From Mesorhizobium sp. RMAD-H1 (GTDB taxonomy: Bacteria; Pseudomonadota; Alphaproteobacteria; Rhizobiales; Rhizobiaceae): a stretch of 64,000 nucleotides of DNA. The notes beneath the pieces were generated by a model. The model saw only the letters and a program-made list of their open reading frames with translations, was not told the DNA's origin and made no database searches. The position numbers and the translations under genes are program-made. Positions 53,174 through 61,842 of this stretch are shown here, piece after piece (positions within the stretch are counted from its first letter, which is position 1; each line of letters begins with the position of its first letter). The stretch is from the NCBI RefSeq assembly GCF_014191375.1, contig NZ_JACHWN010000003.1:62001-126000 (forward strand), given 5' to 3'.

Positions 53174-53185
53174 TTAACATGTTAA
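53174..53185. promoter_or_regulatory. HpaR-type operator upstream of hpaF operon (perfect palindrome)
   Basis: TTAACATGTTAA, a perfect 12-bp palindrome, is in the 75-base gap between hpaF (start 53149) and the end of hpaC (53225). It lies where the hpaF promoter must be. The same sequence with 1-3 mismatches recurs at 55343-55354, 61172-61183 and 61831-61842 inside this island. Confidence 0.72.
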
Positions 53186-53224
53186 TATATGAGCCGATTG
53201 TCAAGGGAGTGAATGACGCATCTT

Positions 53225-53737
53225 TCATCCGCCGAAACTGCCTAGCTGCGTCGGCACATGCACGTAGCTGCGGTCGAAGTAGAGCAATGCGTGCCCGTCG
53301 CGTCGGCAGCGGATATCTGTCACCTCGCCGATGAAAACATGATGCGTGCCGACCAGGTGCGAGTCGGCCAGGCGGCAGTCGAAGGAGACGATCGCATCGG
53401 CCAACGCCTGACTGCCGGACGGCAGATCGATCCACTCCGCCGCCGCGTAGCGCGCCTCCATATCAGCCTGCTGGCCGGCGAAATAGCTTGCCAGATCCTT
53501 GTGCTCCTGGGTCAGCACATTGACGCAGAAGCGCCGGTTCCCGAGGAACAAGCCGGTCTGTGCCGAACGGCTGTTCATGCAGACGAGCAGCGTGGGCGGC
53601 TCGTCCGTAACTGAGCACATGGCCGTGGCGGTGAACCCGCCACGGCCGGCTGGCCCGTTCGTGGTGATCACATGGACGGGCGCGCAGACCCGAGCCATAG
53701 CGTTCCGGAATTCGGTTTTCGTAACAATGTCTGGCAT
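53225..53737 (-). CDS. hpaC: 4-hydroxyphenylacetate 3-monooxygenase, flavin reductase component
   Basis: A 170-residue flavin reductase-like protein (same length as E. coli HpaC). Segments FRNAMARVCAPVHVITTNGP, GFTATAMCSVTDEPPTLLVC and the HHVFIGEV strand are diagnostic, with FMN/FAD-binding loops intact. It makes free reduced FAD from NADH for HpaB. ATG 53737 has GAGG 8 bases upstream and is 10 bases after the hpaB stop; the longer upstream frame overlaps hpaB and is not real. Confidence 0.92.
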   Translation of the reverse strand: MPDIVTKTEFRNAMARVCAPVHVITTNGPAGRGGFTATAMCSVTDEPPTLLVCMNSRSAQTGLFLGNRRFCVNVLTQEHKDLASYFAGQQADMEARYAAAEWIDLPSGSQALADAIVSFDCRLADSHLVGTHHVFIGEVTDIRCRRDGHALLYFDRSYVHVPTQLGSFGG

Positions 53738-53747
53738 GGCGGTCGCC

Positions 53748-55310
53748 TCATTCGGCAGCGCTGCGGATCGGCTCGTCTTCGCCGAGCGGCGGTAGCCAGG
53801 TGTCTCCTGTCCAGCCATTCTCGTCGTAATCGGCCATGCACTGGTCGACCAGCGCCTCCATTTGCCTGAGCGTTCCGCCGCGCTCGGCACCCTTCAGGAC
53901 CTGCAGGCGAACCTCTTCCGGCGCGCCGGCATAGTTCAGCTCGTAGAGAGCATGGCGGCCGCCGAATTCGGTGCCTGTCGCGTCCCACAGGAGCTTCATG
54001 ATTTTGATGCGCTCCTTGTGGCCCATGTCGTTTGAGCCGCGCACGTATTGCGCCAGATAACGGTCGATGTCGGGATTGGTGAAATCCTTGGCCGAGGAAG
54101 GCAGATAGATAAGACCCGAGGCAACGGTGCGGCGCACGATGTCGATCACCTTTGGATAGGCTTCGGACATGAAGGTGCGATAGCAGAGCGCGGCTTCCAG
54201 GTTGGGCAGCACCGCGCCGTCGGCCCAGGGGATCGGATTGTAGGCCATGGCGTTGGAGAAGGCCCAGAACTGATGGCGGATCGCGATCACCTCCCCGAGC
54301 ATCGCCTGGTTGCCGCGAAAGGCGTCGCCCCCGGTGGCGCGCAATGCCTTGGCGAGGAGGCCTGCAATGAAATCCATCTTCACCGCGAGGCGGGTGCAGC
54401 CCTGGAAGCAATAGCCGTGCATGAAGCCCGATGCCGGGTGGAAGGAGAGGATCTTCGCCGCATCGCGCAGCACCAGGACGTCCTCCCAGGGCACGAAGAC
54501 ATTGTCGAGCACCAGAATCGCGTCGTTCTCGTCGAAGCGCGAGGAAAGCGGGTAATCGAACGGATGCCCCTGCGTATTCGCCGTTTGCTCATAGGACACG
54601 CGGCAGAACATCTTCACGCCTGGAGCGTTCATCGGCAGGATGAACATGACCGACATCGAGGGGTCCTCGGTCACGGTCGCGGAGCTCTGGGCAAGGAAAT
54701 TGTAGTGCGTCAGCGCCGAGGAGGTAGCAACCACCTTTGCGCCGGAGACGTAGATGCCGGCGTCGGTTTCCTTGGTGATGTGGACGAATACGTCCTTCAC
54801 CGCGTCCGCCGGCTTGTGGCGGTCGATCGGCGGATTCACGATGGCGTGGTTCATGAAAAGCACGGCCTCCTGGGCACGCTTGTGCCATGCGAGCGCGTTT
54901 TCCTTGAACGGACCGTACCATTCGGCATTGGCGCCGAGCGTGTTCATCAGCGCTGCCTTGTAGTCGGCGGTCCGCCCCATCCAGCCATAGGTCATGCGTG
55001 CCCACTCAGCGATGGCGCCCTGCTGGGCGACGAGATCGTTGCTGGAGCGCGCGACGCGGAAATATTTGTGCGTGTAGCCTCCCGAACCGGTATCCGTCGG
55101 GGAGGTCAGGTGATCCTTGGTCTTCTCGTCGTGGAGCGCATCGTAGAGACGGGCGAGCGAGCGGGCGGAATTGCGCATTGAGGGATGGGTCGTGACATCC
55201 TCGATGCGTTCGCCGTTGATGTAGACCTCGCGCCCGTCGCGCAGCGATTCCAGATATTCGGCCCCCGCAAAGGGGCGCCCCTTGTCGGCACGGTAATCCT
55301 CGGCGCGCAT
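53748..55310 (-). CDS. hpaB: 4-hydroxyphenylacetate 3-monooxygenase, oxygenase component
   Basis: A 520-residue flavin-dependent phenol hydroxylase of exactly the E. coli length. MRAEDYRADKGRPFAGAEYL is the usual N-terminus, with the RIEDVTTHP helix after it; the flavin-binding loop region GKEDFLVVLD-like VLDNVFVPWEDVLVLRD and RIVASGLIYLPSSA in the active-site area are present. It inserts oxygen at C3 of 4-hydroxyphenylacetate to give homoprotocatechuate, using reduced FAD from HpaC. ATG 55310 has GGGAGG 6 bases upstream; the frame runs another 16 codons upstream without a good start. Confidence 0.93.
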   Translation of the reverse strand: MRAEDYRADKGRPFAGAEYLESLRDGREVYINGERIEDVTTHPSMRNSARSLARLYDALHDEKTKDHLTSPTDTGSGGYTHKYFRVARSSNDLVAQQGAIAEWARMTYGWMGRTADYKAALMNTLGANAEWYGPFKENALAWHKRAQEAVLFMNHAIVNPPIDRHKPADAVKDVFVHITKETDAGIYVSGAKVVATSSALTHYNFLAQSSATVTEDPSMSVMFILPMNAPGVKMFCRVSYEQTANTQGHPFDYPLSSRFDENDAILVLDNVFVPWEDVLVLRDAAKILSFHPASGFMHGYCFQGCTRLAVKMDFIAGLLAKALRATGGDAFRGNQAMLGEVIAIRHQFWAFSNAMAYNPIPWADGAVLPNLEAALCYRTFMSEAYPKVIDIVRRTVASGLIYLPSSAKDFTNPDIDRYLAQYVRGSNDMGHKERIKIMKLLWDATGTEFGGRHALYELNYAGAPEEVRLQVLKGAERGGTLRQMEALVDQCMADYDENGWTGDTWLPPLGEDEPIRSAAE

Positions 55311-55342
55311 GATATCCTCCCTGGCTTGCAGCCAATGCTTGA

Positions 55343-55354
55343 TGCACATGTTAA
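55343..55354. promoter_or_regulatory. HpaR-like site upstream of hpaB/hpaA
   Basis: TGCACATGTTAA matches the island motif TTAACATGTTAA at 10 of 12 positions and sits in the divergent hpaB/hpaA control region, 33 bases upstream of the hpaB start. Confidence 0.55.
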
Positions 55355-55422
55355 TCATAGTGCCCGCGGCGCGCCTTTGCCGCCATAGACAGAATCCACA
55401 ATTCGCTGGTACTTTTTCCGGT

Positions 55423-56292
55423 ATGAAAAATCGTAATGAAGTTCCGAGCTTCTTTGTCTATGGCGAGCCCGCGCGCATGCTTGATGTGGGCTTCCTTCAT
55501 GTCGAGACCGTCATGGAGCGCAAGGCTTTGCATTTTGGTCATGTTGCACCCCACAAGCATCCCTGGATGGGGCAGATAACCTGGTGGTTCCAGGGCGGTG
55601 GCGCTTACCGGATTGAGGAACAGAATTGGATTTTTTCGGCTCCGGCGATCAGCTTCGTGCCGAGCAATGTGGTGCATGGATTCGATGTGGACGAGCCATC
55701 GGATGCAATCGTCATTTCGGTCTCTGACGACACGCTGAAGGCGATTCAGCCGCAAGCGGAGCTGAGCCTCGAGGTGCCCACTTTCCTCACCGGCCGACAA
55801 GGAGATCCGGTATGGCCGCGCATCGCCGTCCTTCTGGGCATGATCGCTGAAGAGTACCGGGAGCGCGGTGCCACGAGCGAAAAGGTGCTGACCGGGATGA
55901 TCGGCGTAGTGCTTTCCCTGATGGAGCGCCTTGGCGGCAGCGCCGCGCTTCCTTCGTCCTCGCCCACCGTGGCACTTGCTTTCGCGCTACGCCGCGCTAT
56001 CGACCTCTATTACAGGGATAGCTGGCCGGTCGGGCGCTATGTGGAATTGCTTGCGACCACGCCGCATCTTCTCGACAGGGCGGCGCGGGAGGTGTTCGGG
56101 ATGACGGTCAAGGAACTGCTACTGGAACGCCGGCTTCTGGAAGCCAAGCGTCTGTTGCGGTTCACCATCCGCTCGGTAGAAGATATCGGCCGCGACGTCG
56201 GCTTTGAGGATCCCGCCTATTTTTCACGCTTCTTCCGCAAGCGCACCGGTGAGTCCCCGACCTCCTGGCGCCTGCGTCCGGATTCGCGATGA
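55423..56292 (+). CDS. hpaA: AraC family activator of the hpaBC hydroxylase genes
   Basis: A 289-residue regulator (E. coli HpaA 296). An N-terminal cupin-like sensing half (HKHPWMGQITWWFQGGGAYR, then SFVPSNVVHGF) precedes the C-terminal double HTH: LLATTPHLLDRAAREVFGM, then RRLLEAKRLLRFT and IGRDVGFEDPAYFSRFFRKR. It is divergent from hpaB, as in E. coli, where HpaA activates hpaBC with 4-hydroxyphenylacetate. ATG 55423 gives a family-like N-terminus, though the ribosome site is weak; in-frame upstream codons are unsupported. Confidence 0.87.
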   Translation: MKNRNEVPSFFVYGEPARMLDVGFLHVETVMERKALHFGHVAPHKHPWMGQITWWFQGGGAYRIEEQNWIFSAPAISFVPSNVVHGFDVDEPSDAIVISVSDDTLKAIQPQAELSLEVPTFLTGRQGDPVWPRIAVLLGMIAEEYRERGATSEKVLTGMIGVVLSLMERLGGSAALPSSSPTVALAFALRRAIDLYYRDSWPVGRYVELLATTPHLLDRAAREVFGMTVKELLLERRLLEAKRLLRFTIRSVEDIGRDVGFEDPAYFSRFFRKRTGESPTSWRLRPDSR

Positions 56293-56310
56293 TTGCCGAA
56301 CCGAACGAAT

Positions 56311-57054
56311 TTACGCCGTAGCGTAAGATCCGTGTTCGCCGAAGCCCAGATAGGTTTCGATCAGCCGCCGGTCGGCGGCAAGTTCGGGCGCCGGTCCTTC
56401 CATGGCCATGGTGCCGGATTCCAGCACATACCCGTAATCGGCGATCTGCAGTGCGGCGCGTGCATTCTGCTCCACGATCAGGACGGCGACGCCGGCTTCG
56501 CGCAGCGACTGCACGATTTCGAGGACCTCCCGCACGATCAGCGGCGCCAGCCCCAGGCTGGGCTCGTCGAGCATGAGGAGCTTCGGCCGGGCCATAAGCG
56601 CGCGGGCGATCGCCAGCATCTGCCGTTCACCGCCCGAGAGGGTGCCGGCGAGCTGATTGCGGCGCTCACGGAGCCGGGGAAATCGCGCATAAGCCGCTTC
56701 GAGATCTGCCTCACGGCTGCCATCGCGGACGGCGCGGCGGGCATATGCGCCAAGCGCCAGATTGTCGGCGACGGTCATCTCGGCAAATAGCTCCCGTTTC
56801 TCCGCTACCAGACAGAGCCCTGCGCCGACGCGATCCTCAACGCTATCGGCGCTGACGTCGAGGCCGTTGAACTCGATGCGGCCACGGCACGGCAGAAGCC
56901 CCATCACTGCATTGAGGAGCGTCGTCTTGCCTGCACCATTCGGCCCGATCACCGTGACGATACTTCCCTGTTCTACCCGAAGCGAGACGTCCTGAACCGC
57001 GAGTACCTTGTCATAGGAAACCGAAATGTCGGTGATTTGGAGAAGGGGAATCAT
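56311..57054 (-). CDS. Branched-chain amino acid-type ABC transporter ATPase (LivF type)
   Basis: A 247-residue ATPase: Walker [11 protein letters not shown] (about 37-46), signature LSGGERQML, Walker [14 protein letters not shown], and [20 protein letters not shown], the LivF-specific end. It overlaps the fused LivM/LivG gene by 4 bases (ATGA). Fourth and last gene of the ABC operon downstream of the substrate-binding protein. Probably part of the uptake system for an aromatic acid, given the island. Confidence 0.9.
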   Translation of the reverse strand: MIPLLQITDISVSYDKVLAVQDVSLRVEQGSIVTVIGPNGAGKTTLLNAVMGLLPCRGRIEFNGLDVSADSVEDRVGAGLCLVAEKRELFAEMTVADNLALGAYARRAVRDGSREADLEAAYARFPRLRERRNQLAGTLSGGERQMLAIARALMARPKLLMLDEPSLGLAPLIVREVLEIVQSLREAGVAVLIVEQNARAALQIADYGYVLESGTMAMEGPAPELAADRRLIETYLGFGEHGSYATA

Positions 57055-58811
57055 GCGACTGCTCCAAGATAGGCGTCCTGCACCTTGCTGTTACCCTGTA
57101 TCTCCGCAGGCGTGCCTTCGGCGATCTTCTGGCCGAAATCCATCACCACCAGCCGGTCGACAAGGTTCATGACGAAATCCATGTCGTGCTCGACGATGAG
57201 GACGGTCATGCCCTCTTCTTTCAGGCGGCGGAGTATGGCGGCGAGTTCCTGTTTTTCATGATGGCGCAAGCCGGCTGCCGGCTCGTCGAGCAGGAGCAGG
57301 ACCGGATCGGCCGCGAGTGCCCGCGCGATTTCCAGCACGCGCTGCTGGCCGAGCGCCAGACCGCCGGCCGCGGTATGGAGATGGTTGCCGAGGCCCACCC
57401 GCTCCATCTGCCGCTTGGCCTCCAGAAGGAGAGAGCCTTCCTGTGCCCTGTCGCGGCGCAGGATCGCATGCAGCACGCCCTGACTGCTTCTGAGATGCCC
57501 GCCGACCGCGGTGTTCTCCAGCGCCGTCATATCGGATTTGAGCTGGACATGCTGAAAGCTGCGCGCGACGCCGAGCCGCGCGATAGCCCGCGACGGCAGA
57601 CCGTCGATGCGCGCTCCCTGGAACCGGATTTCGCCCGCACTCGGCCGCAGCACACCCGTGAGAAGGTTGAACATCGTCGATTTGCCGGCGCCATTGGGGC
57701 CGATGAGACCCACGATCTCACCGGCCTTGATCCGGAAAGACACGTCGTTCACGGCAACGAGTCCGCCGAAACGGCGCGTAAGGCCGCTCACCTCGAGCAG
57801 GCCGGTACCCGGAGCCGGCTTGTCGCGCCGGGGCAGGGGAGCAGCCCCTTCATCGACGGTGATCGGCGGCTTTTCCGGCAGGATGCGCTGCAAATAGGGC
57901 ATCAACCCCTTTGGCGCGCGCTGCAGGATGATGATCATCAGGAGACCGAAGAGGATGCTTTCCGCAGCTCCAGCGCCGCCAAGCAGGCCGGGCACGACGT
58001 CCTGCAATCCATCCCGCACCAGGATCAGGACGGCGGCGCCGAGGATTGCGCCCCCCAGTTGCGCCGCCCCGCCGATAACTGCCATGAACAGATATTCGAT
58101 GCCGCTGTTGAGGCCGAACGGCGTCGGGTTCACGAACTGGATGAGGTGGGCGTAGAGCCAGCCGGAAACGCTGGCGAGCAGCGCCGCGTGGATGAAGATC
58201 GCCGTCTTCAGGCGTGCTGTATCAATGCCGAAGCTTTCCGCCATGACGCGGCGGCCACGCAGGCACCGGATTGCGCGGCCGTCGCGGGAGGACAGCAGAT
58301 TTTGCACCGAGACGAACGCAATGAGCACGAAGGCCCAGATCAGCCAGGTATAGGCCGGACCTGCGATGGTCATTGCGAATATGCGTAATCCCGGCACGCC
58401 GGTGATGCCGTTATGTCCGCCCAGCATCTCGACGTTGCCCGCGAGAAAAACGAGGCTGAGGCTCCATGCGATGGTGGAGAGCGGCAGATAATGACCGGAA
58501 AGACGTAAGGTGATGGTGCCGATGAAGGCGGCGGCGACGCCGGCCACGGCCAAGCCTGCGAGTAGGGTGAGCCAGGGCGAGATGCCATAGGAGGTGGTGA
58601 GGAACGCAGTGGTGTAGGCACCCATGCCTACAAAAGCTGCCTGTCCAAAGGAGGTGAGTCCGCCGATGCCGGTCAGCAGCACGAGTCCCACGACCACTAT
58701 GACCGCAAGTCCGATGAAATTCATCAGGATCAACTGATAGGCGGAAAGCATCAGCGGAGCAGCAGCGATCGCTGCGACGGCGACCGCGGATAGAGAACGG
58801 CGCATCTTCAT
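57051..58811 (-). CDS. Fused ABC permease-ATPase (LivM-LivG type)
   Basis: A 586-residue fusion. The first 320 or so residues are a LivM-type permease with about nine helices ([20 protein letters not shown]), joined by a short linker rich in proline and charged residues (about 305-340) to a LivG-type ATPase with Walker [11 protein letters not shown], an extended LSSQGVLH region, [14 protein letters not shown] as signature, and Walker [13 protein letters not shown]. The ATPase keeps the HEKQ D-loop and VEHDMDFV switch. Both parts look complete, so the fusion should work. It overlaps livH by 4 bases and livF by 4 bases. Confidence 0.88.
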   Translation of the reverse strand: MKMRRSLSAVAVAAIAAAPLMLSAYQLILMNFIGLAVIVVVGLVLLTGIGGLTSFGQAAFVGMGAYTTAFLTTSYGISPWLTLLAGLAVAGVAAAFIGTITLRLSGHYLPLSTIAWSLSLVFLAGNVEMLGGHNGITGVPGLRIFAMTIAGPAYTWLIWAFVLIAFVSVQNLLSSRDGRAIRCLRGRRVMAESFGIDTARLKTAIFIHAALLASVSGWLYAHLIQFVNPTPFGLNSGIEYLFMAVIGGAAQLGGAILGAAVLILVRDGLQDVVPGLLGGAGAAESILFGLLMIIILQRAPKGLMPYLQRILPEKPPITVDEGAAPLPRRDKPAPGTGLLEVSGLTRRFGGLVAVNDVSFRIKAGEIVGLIGPNGAGKSTMFNLLTGVLRPSAGEIRFQGARIDGLPSRAIARLGVARSFQHVQLKSDMTALENTAVGGHLRSSQGVLHAILRRDRAQEGSLLLEAKRQMERVGLGNHLHTAAGGLALGQQRVLEIARALAADPVLLLLDEPAAGLRHHEKQELAAILRRLKEEGMTVLIVEHDMDFVMNLVDRLVVMDFGQKIAEGTPAEIQGNSKVQDAYLGAVA

Positions 58812-59848
58812 TCGTCGTTCTCCTCCAGCTCTTCTGCCTTCAGATTGCGCCAGAGCAATATCGGGATGAGAAGCGAAAAGACGATTACGTCCTTGAAGAT
58901 GCTCGCCCAGAAGGATGAAAAGGATTCGATCAACCCGATGCTGACCGCACCCAGCGCGGCGAGCGGATAGGAGACGAGCCCGCCGAGGATTCCGGCAACG
59001 AAGCCCTTAAGGCCGATGAGGAAACCTGTGTCGTAATAGATCGTCGTCAGTGGCGCGATCAGAAGACCCGATACCGCGCCGATCAGGGCGGCGAGCAGGA
59101 AAGTGAGCATGCCCGCGCTTTCGGTACGGATGCCGACCAGACGTGCGCCGGTACGGTTGAAGGCTGTGGCGCGCAACGCCTTGCCATGCAGCGTGCGGCT
59201 GAAGAACAGCGCCATGGCAATGATCATCACCAGCGAGGCGGCGATCACGAAAAGCGTCTGCAACGAAATGGAAATGCCGGCGATCTGCACGCGCCCGGCC
59301 ATGATCGGAGAGCTGCGCACGCCTTCGGCTCCGAAGAAGACGAGGCCAAGACCGGTCAGCACATAGTGGACGGCCATGGCAATGATGAGAAGGACAAGCA
59401 CCGGGGCATCGCCAAGCGGGCGGAAGGCTATACGATACATGAGCGGTCCGAGCGGCACGACGAGCAAGAGTGTCATCAGCACGTCGAACCAGGCTCCGGG
59501 CTTCAGGGGAATGCACGTCCAGGCAAGCACTGCAATGGCGATGGGCAGGACGGCATAAAGCGAGGCACGCTTCATGCTTCCGCCATACCCGCCGGTGCGC
59601 CAGGCCGCAGCGCACTCCATCGCGGCCGCAAGCAGGCCTGCGCCACAGAGGAGCCAGACCGTGCCTGGAGTCTGGCCGGTTCTGACCGCTGCCAGTGTGA
59701 GCGCAGCATAGGCGACGATTTCTCCCTGCGGAATCAGGATGACCCGCGTCACTGAGAAGACCATCACCAGCACCAGCGCAAGAAGTGCGTAGATGGCACC
59801 ATTCATCAGTCCGTTCTGCGCAAGCAGGACGGCGATCGTCGTATTCAT
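58808..59848 (-). CDS. Branched-chain amino acid-type ABC transporter permease (LivH type)
   Basis: A 346-residue permease with about eight helices. NGLMNGAIYALLALVLVMVF at the N-terminus and GSLKG/FVAGILGGLVSYPLAALG-like FLIGLKGFVAGILGGL at the C-terminus are LivH-family landmarks; the coupling helix R-T-N-R-T-G-A-R-L-V-G-I (RATAFNRTGARLVGI) is present. The operon order is binding protein, LivH, LivM-LivG fusion, LivF. Confidence 0.88.
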   Translation of the reverse strand: MNTTIAVLLAQNGLMNGAIYALLALVLVMVFSVTRVILIPQGEIVAYAALTLAAVRTGQTPGTVWLLCGAGLLAAAMECAAAWRTGGYGGSMKRASLYAVLPIAIAVLAWTCIPLKPGAWFDVLMTLLLVVPLGPLMYRIAFRPLGDAPVLVLLIIAMAVHYVLTGLGLVFFGAEGVRSSPIMAGRVQIAGISISLQTLFVIAASLVMIIAMALFFSRTLHGKALRATAFNRTGARLVGIRTESAGMLTFLLAALIGAVSGLLIAPLTTIYYDTGFLIGLKGFVAGILGGLVSYPLAALGAVSIGLIESFSSFWASIFKDVIVFSLLIPILLWRNLKAEELEENDE

Positions 59849-59940
59849 GGCAAGACTCCATTATGCTTGGGAGCGGAGGCTCGCATGCCGGACCGCTCAG
59901 TCGGAAAGGGTTGCGCCTACGCTGCTGGCCGGCGCCCGCA

Positions 59941-61092
59941 TCAATCCTGTGGAGCGTAAGTCCAGGTGCCGTTTTCAATGCGCACGAGAACCTCGGCCCG
60001 AAGATCGGTGCCGTTGTGATTCGTCGGGCTCATGTTGAAGACGCCCTGCGCGCCGACGAGTTCGCTGGTTCCCTCGATGGCGTCCCTCAACGCCGCGCGG
60101 AAGGCTTCGGTGCCGGGCTCGCCCGCTTCCTTCGCCTTTGGTGCGGCGGCTTCCACGATGAGGAATGCGTCCCAGATGGTGGCACCGAAAAGCGAGCGGG
60201 TGCCGGGGCCGTACTTCCCTTCGTAGGTTTGGACGTATTTGAGAGCGACCGGCTTCACTGGATTGTCGTCCGGAAGCTGCTCGGCCACGAGCGCGGGCGA
60301 AACCGCGAGCATCACCCCCTCGAGGCCTTCGCCGCCTACGCGCAGCACATCGGGATTGGCCATACCTTGATTGATGTAGATCGAGCCGCCGTAGCCCTGG
60401 TTGCGCAACTCGAGTATCGGAGCCACACCCGGCGTGCCGGACGAGCCGATTACCACCGCGTCGGGATTGACGGCAATGACCTGCAGGACCTGCGCGGTAA
60501 CGCTTGTGTCCTTTGCATTGTAGCGCTCGTCGGCGACTACCTGGATCCCTTTCTCTTCGGCGACCTTTTTGAATTCGCCGATGAAGGAATCGCCGAAAGC
60601 GTCGTTGAAGCCGATGAAGCCGACCGTCTTGTTGCCGTCTTTCTCCATCTGGCCATAGACATAGGCGGCCATGGTCGGCTCTTCCGGCGCCAGCTTGAAC
60701 ACCCAGGTCTTCGGGCCCTCTACCGGTTTTGCGATGACCGCCGAACCGGCGGCGGAAATCATCGGCGTCTTTCCGGCCGCGACCGTCTCGATGATGGCCA
60801 GCGATGTCGGCGTGATGGAGGGACCGAGGATGACGTCAACTTTCTCCTCATCGATGAGCTTCTTGGCCGCGCGCACTGCAGCCGAAGGGTCGCTGGCGTC
60901 GTCGAGTACGATATATTGCACCGGTTCACCATCAATGGTCCGGGGCAACACGTCTATCGTGTTCTTTTCAGGTATCCCAAGTGAGGCAGCCGGTCCCGTC
61001 AGCGACAGTATGGCACCGATCTTCATATCCGCATGTGCGGGGAAGGTGGCTATGAGCGATGCCACGACGACGCCGATCATCCGGTTTTGCAT
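59941..61092 (-). CDS. ABC transporter substrate-binding protein, LivK/aromatic-acid type
   Basis: A 383-residue Peripla_BP_6 protein. Signal peptide to about residue 22 (PAHA/DMK), then KIGAILSLTGPAASLG with the ligand-loop serine/threonine, and GFIGFNDAFGDSFIGEFKK. Such proteins bind amino acids, but in catabolic islands also aromatic carboxylates. No MFS-type HpaX is seen in the island, so this ABC system is the best candidate importer of 4-hydroxyphenylacetate or a relative. ATG 61092 has GGGAGGA 6 bases upstream; an HpaR-like site lies 80 bases upstream. Confidence 0.86.
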   Translation of the reverse strand: MQNRMIGVVVASLIATFPAHADMKIGAILSLTGPAASLGIPEKNTIDVLPRTIDGEPVQYIVLDDASDPSAAVRAAKKLIDEEKVDVILGPSITPTSLAIIETVAAGKTPMISAAGSAVIAKPVEGPKTWVFKLAPEEPTMAAYVYGQMEKDGNKTVGFIGFNDAFGDSFIGEFKKVAEEKGIQVVADERYNAKDTSVTAQVLQVIAVNPDAVVIGSSGTPGVAPILELRNQGYGGSIYINQGMANPDVLRVGGEGLEGVMLAVSPALVAEQLPDDNPVKPVALKYVQTYEGKYGPGTRSLFGATIWDAFLIVEAAAPKAKEAGEPGTEAFRAALRDAIEGTSELVGAQGVFNMSPTNHNGTDLRAEVLVRIENGTWTYAPQD

Positions 61093-61171
61093 GGTATATT
61101 CCTCCCTGAAAGATATTTTGAGGATGGAAAGGGTTGGTCTCTACCCTTTCATCCGCTCCCGAGGAATATAA

Positions 61172-61183
61172 TTAACATGTTCA
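61172..61183. promoter_or_regulatory. HpaR-like site upstream of the ABC operon
   Basis: TTAACATGTTCA matches the island palindrome at 11 of 12 positions, in the gap between hpaR (end 61230) and the binding-protein gene (start 61092). Confidence 0.62.
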
Positions 61184-61229
61184 TTTTATATGCGCAATCC
61201 TGCGCCGTTTCGCGTGCCTCCAGTCCGGA

Positions 61230-61784
61230 TCAGTCATCGGAGCCCTTCCGCTTGTCCGGTGCCGGAAGCGTGCCGGCTTCGATCGGGTCGCCGAGAACGG
61301 CTTCAAGTTCGCGCAGCATATTCTGCAGTTCTGCAAGCTTCTGTGCGCCGAACCGGCGGGTGATCTCCGCATAGATTGCTTCCGAATGGCTTCCGGCCAG
61401 GTCGATGAGCGAGCGGCCCTCCACGCTGATCGAGATGAGGCCGCGCCGCATGTCCTCGCGAGACGTGCGGCGAATGACAAGGCCCCGCTCTTCCAGATCC
61501 TTCAGGATGCGTGAAAGCGAAGGCGGCAGCAGGAAGGTCGCTTCCGCAAGCGCCATCACTTCTATGCTCTCAACGGTGGTCAAGGCGCGCAGCACGCGCC
61601 ATTGCTGTTCGGTAATTCCGAAATGATGCAGCCCGGGACGGAAATGCCGCATCACTGCTTCCCGCGCCCTGAGGAGCGACATCGGCAGGGAACGGGAGAA
61701 ATCCCGCAATCGCGCGCGCGAACCCGTTTTCTGGGCAGCGGTGTCGTTATCTCTGCCTTCTCCCTGATCGTCGTTCCGGTCCAT
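61230..61784 (-). CDS. hpaR: MarR family repressor of homoprotocatechuate degradation
   Basis: A 184-residue winged-helix protein. The MarR core runs about residues 30-150: REAVMRHFRPGLHHFGITEQ, then QWRVLRALTTVESIEVMALA, the recognition helix LPPSLSRILKDLEERGLVIRR and wing SREDMRRGLISISVEG. This is the HpaR/HpcR arrangement, in which the free acid (4-hydroxyphenylacetate or homoprotocatechuate) releases the repressor. It is separate from the operons. ATG 61784 has GGAG 7 bases upstream; a likely self-operator lies at 61831-61842. Confidence 0.87.
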   Translation of the reverse strand: MDRNDDQGEGRDNDTAAQKTGSRARLRDFSRSLPMSLLRAREAVMRHFRPGLHHFGITEQQWRVLRALTTVESIEVMALAEATFLLPPSLSRILKDLEERGLVIRRTSREDMRRGLISISVEGRSLIDLAGSHSEAIYAEITRRFGAQKLAELQNMLRELEAVLGDPIEAGTLPAPDKRKGSDD

Positions 61785-61830
61785 CGACTGTCTCCGATTC
61801 TGCTAAGAATGCGTCATCGCACATTGGCGA

Positions 61831-61842
61831 CAAATATGTTAA
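61831..61842. promoter_or_regulatory. Degenerate HpaR-like site upstream of hpaR
   Basis: CAAATATGTTAA matches the island palindrome at 9 of 12 positions with one intact half (ATGTTAA). It lies 47 bases upstream of the hpaR start and overlaps the end of the LysR gene. Confidence 0.45.

Noticed and set aside
55309-55422. N-terminal extension of HpaA
   Set aside because: Overlaps the hpaB start region and control sites, has cysteine-rich unlikely sequence, and the family start is at 55423.
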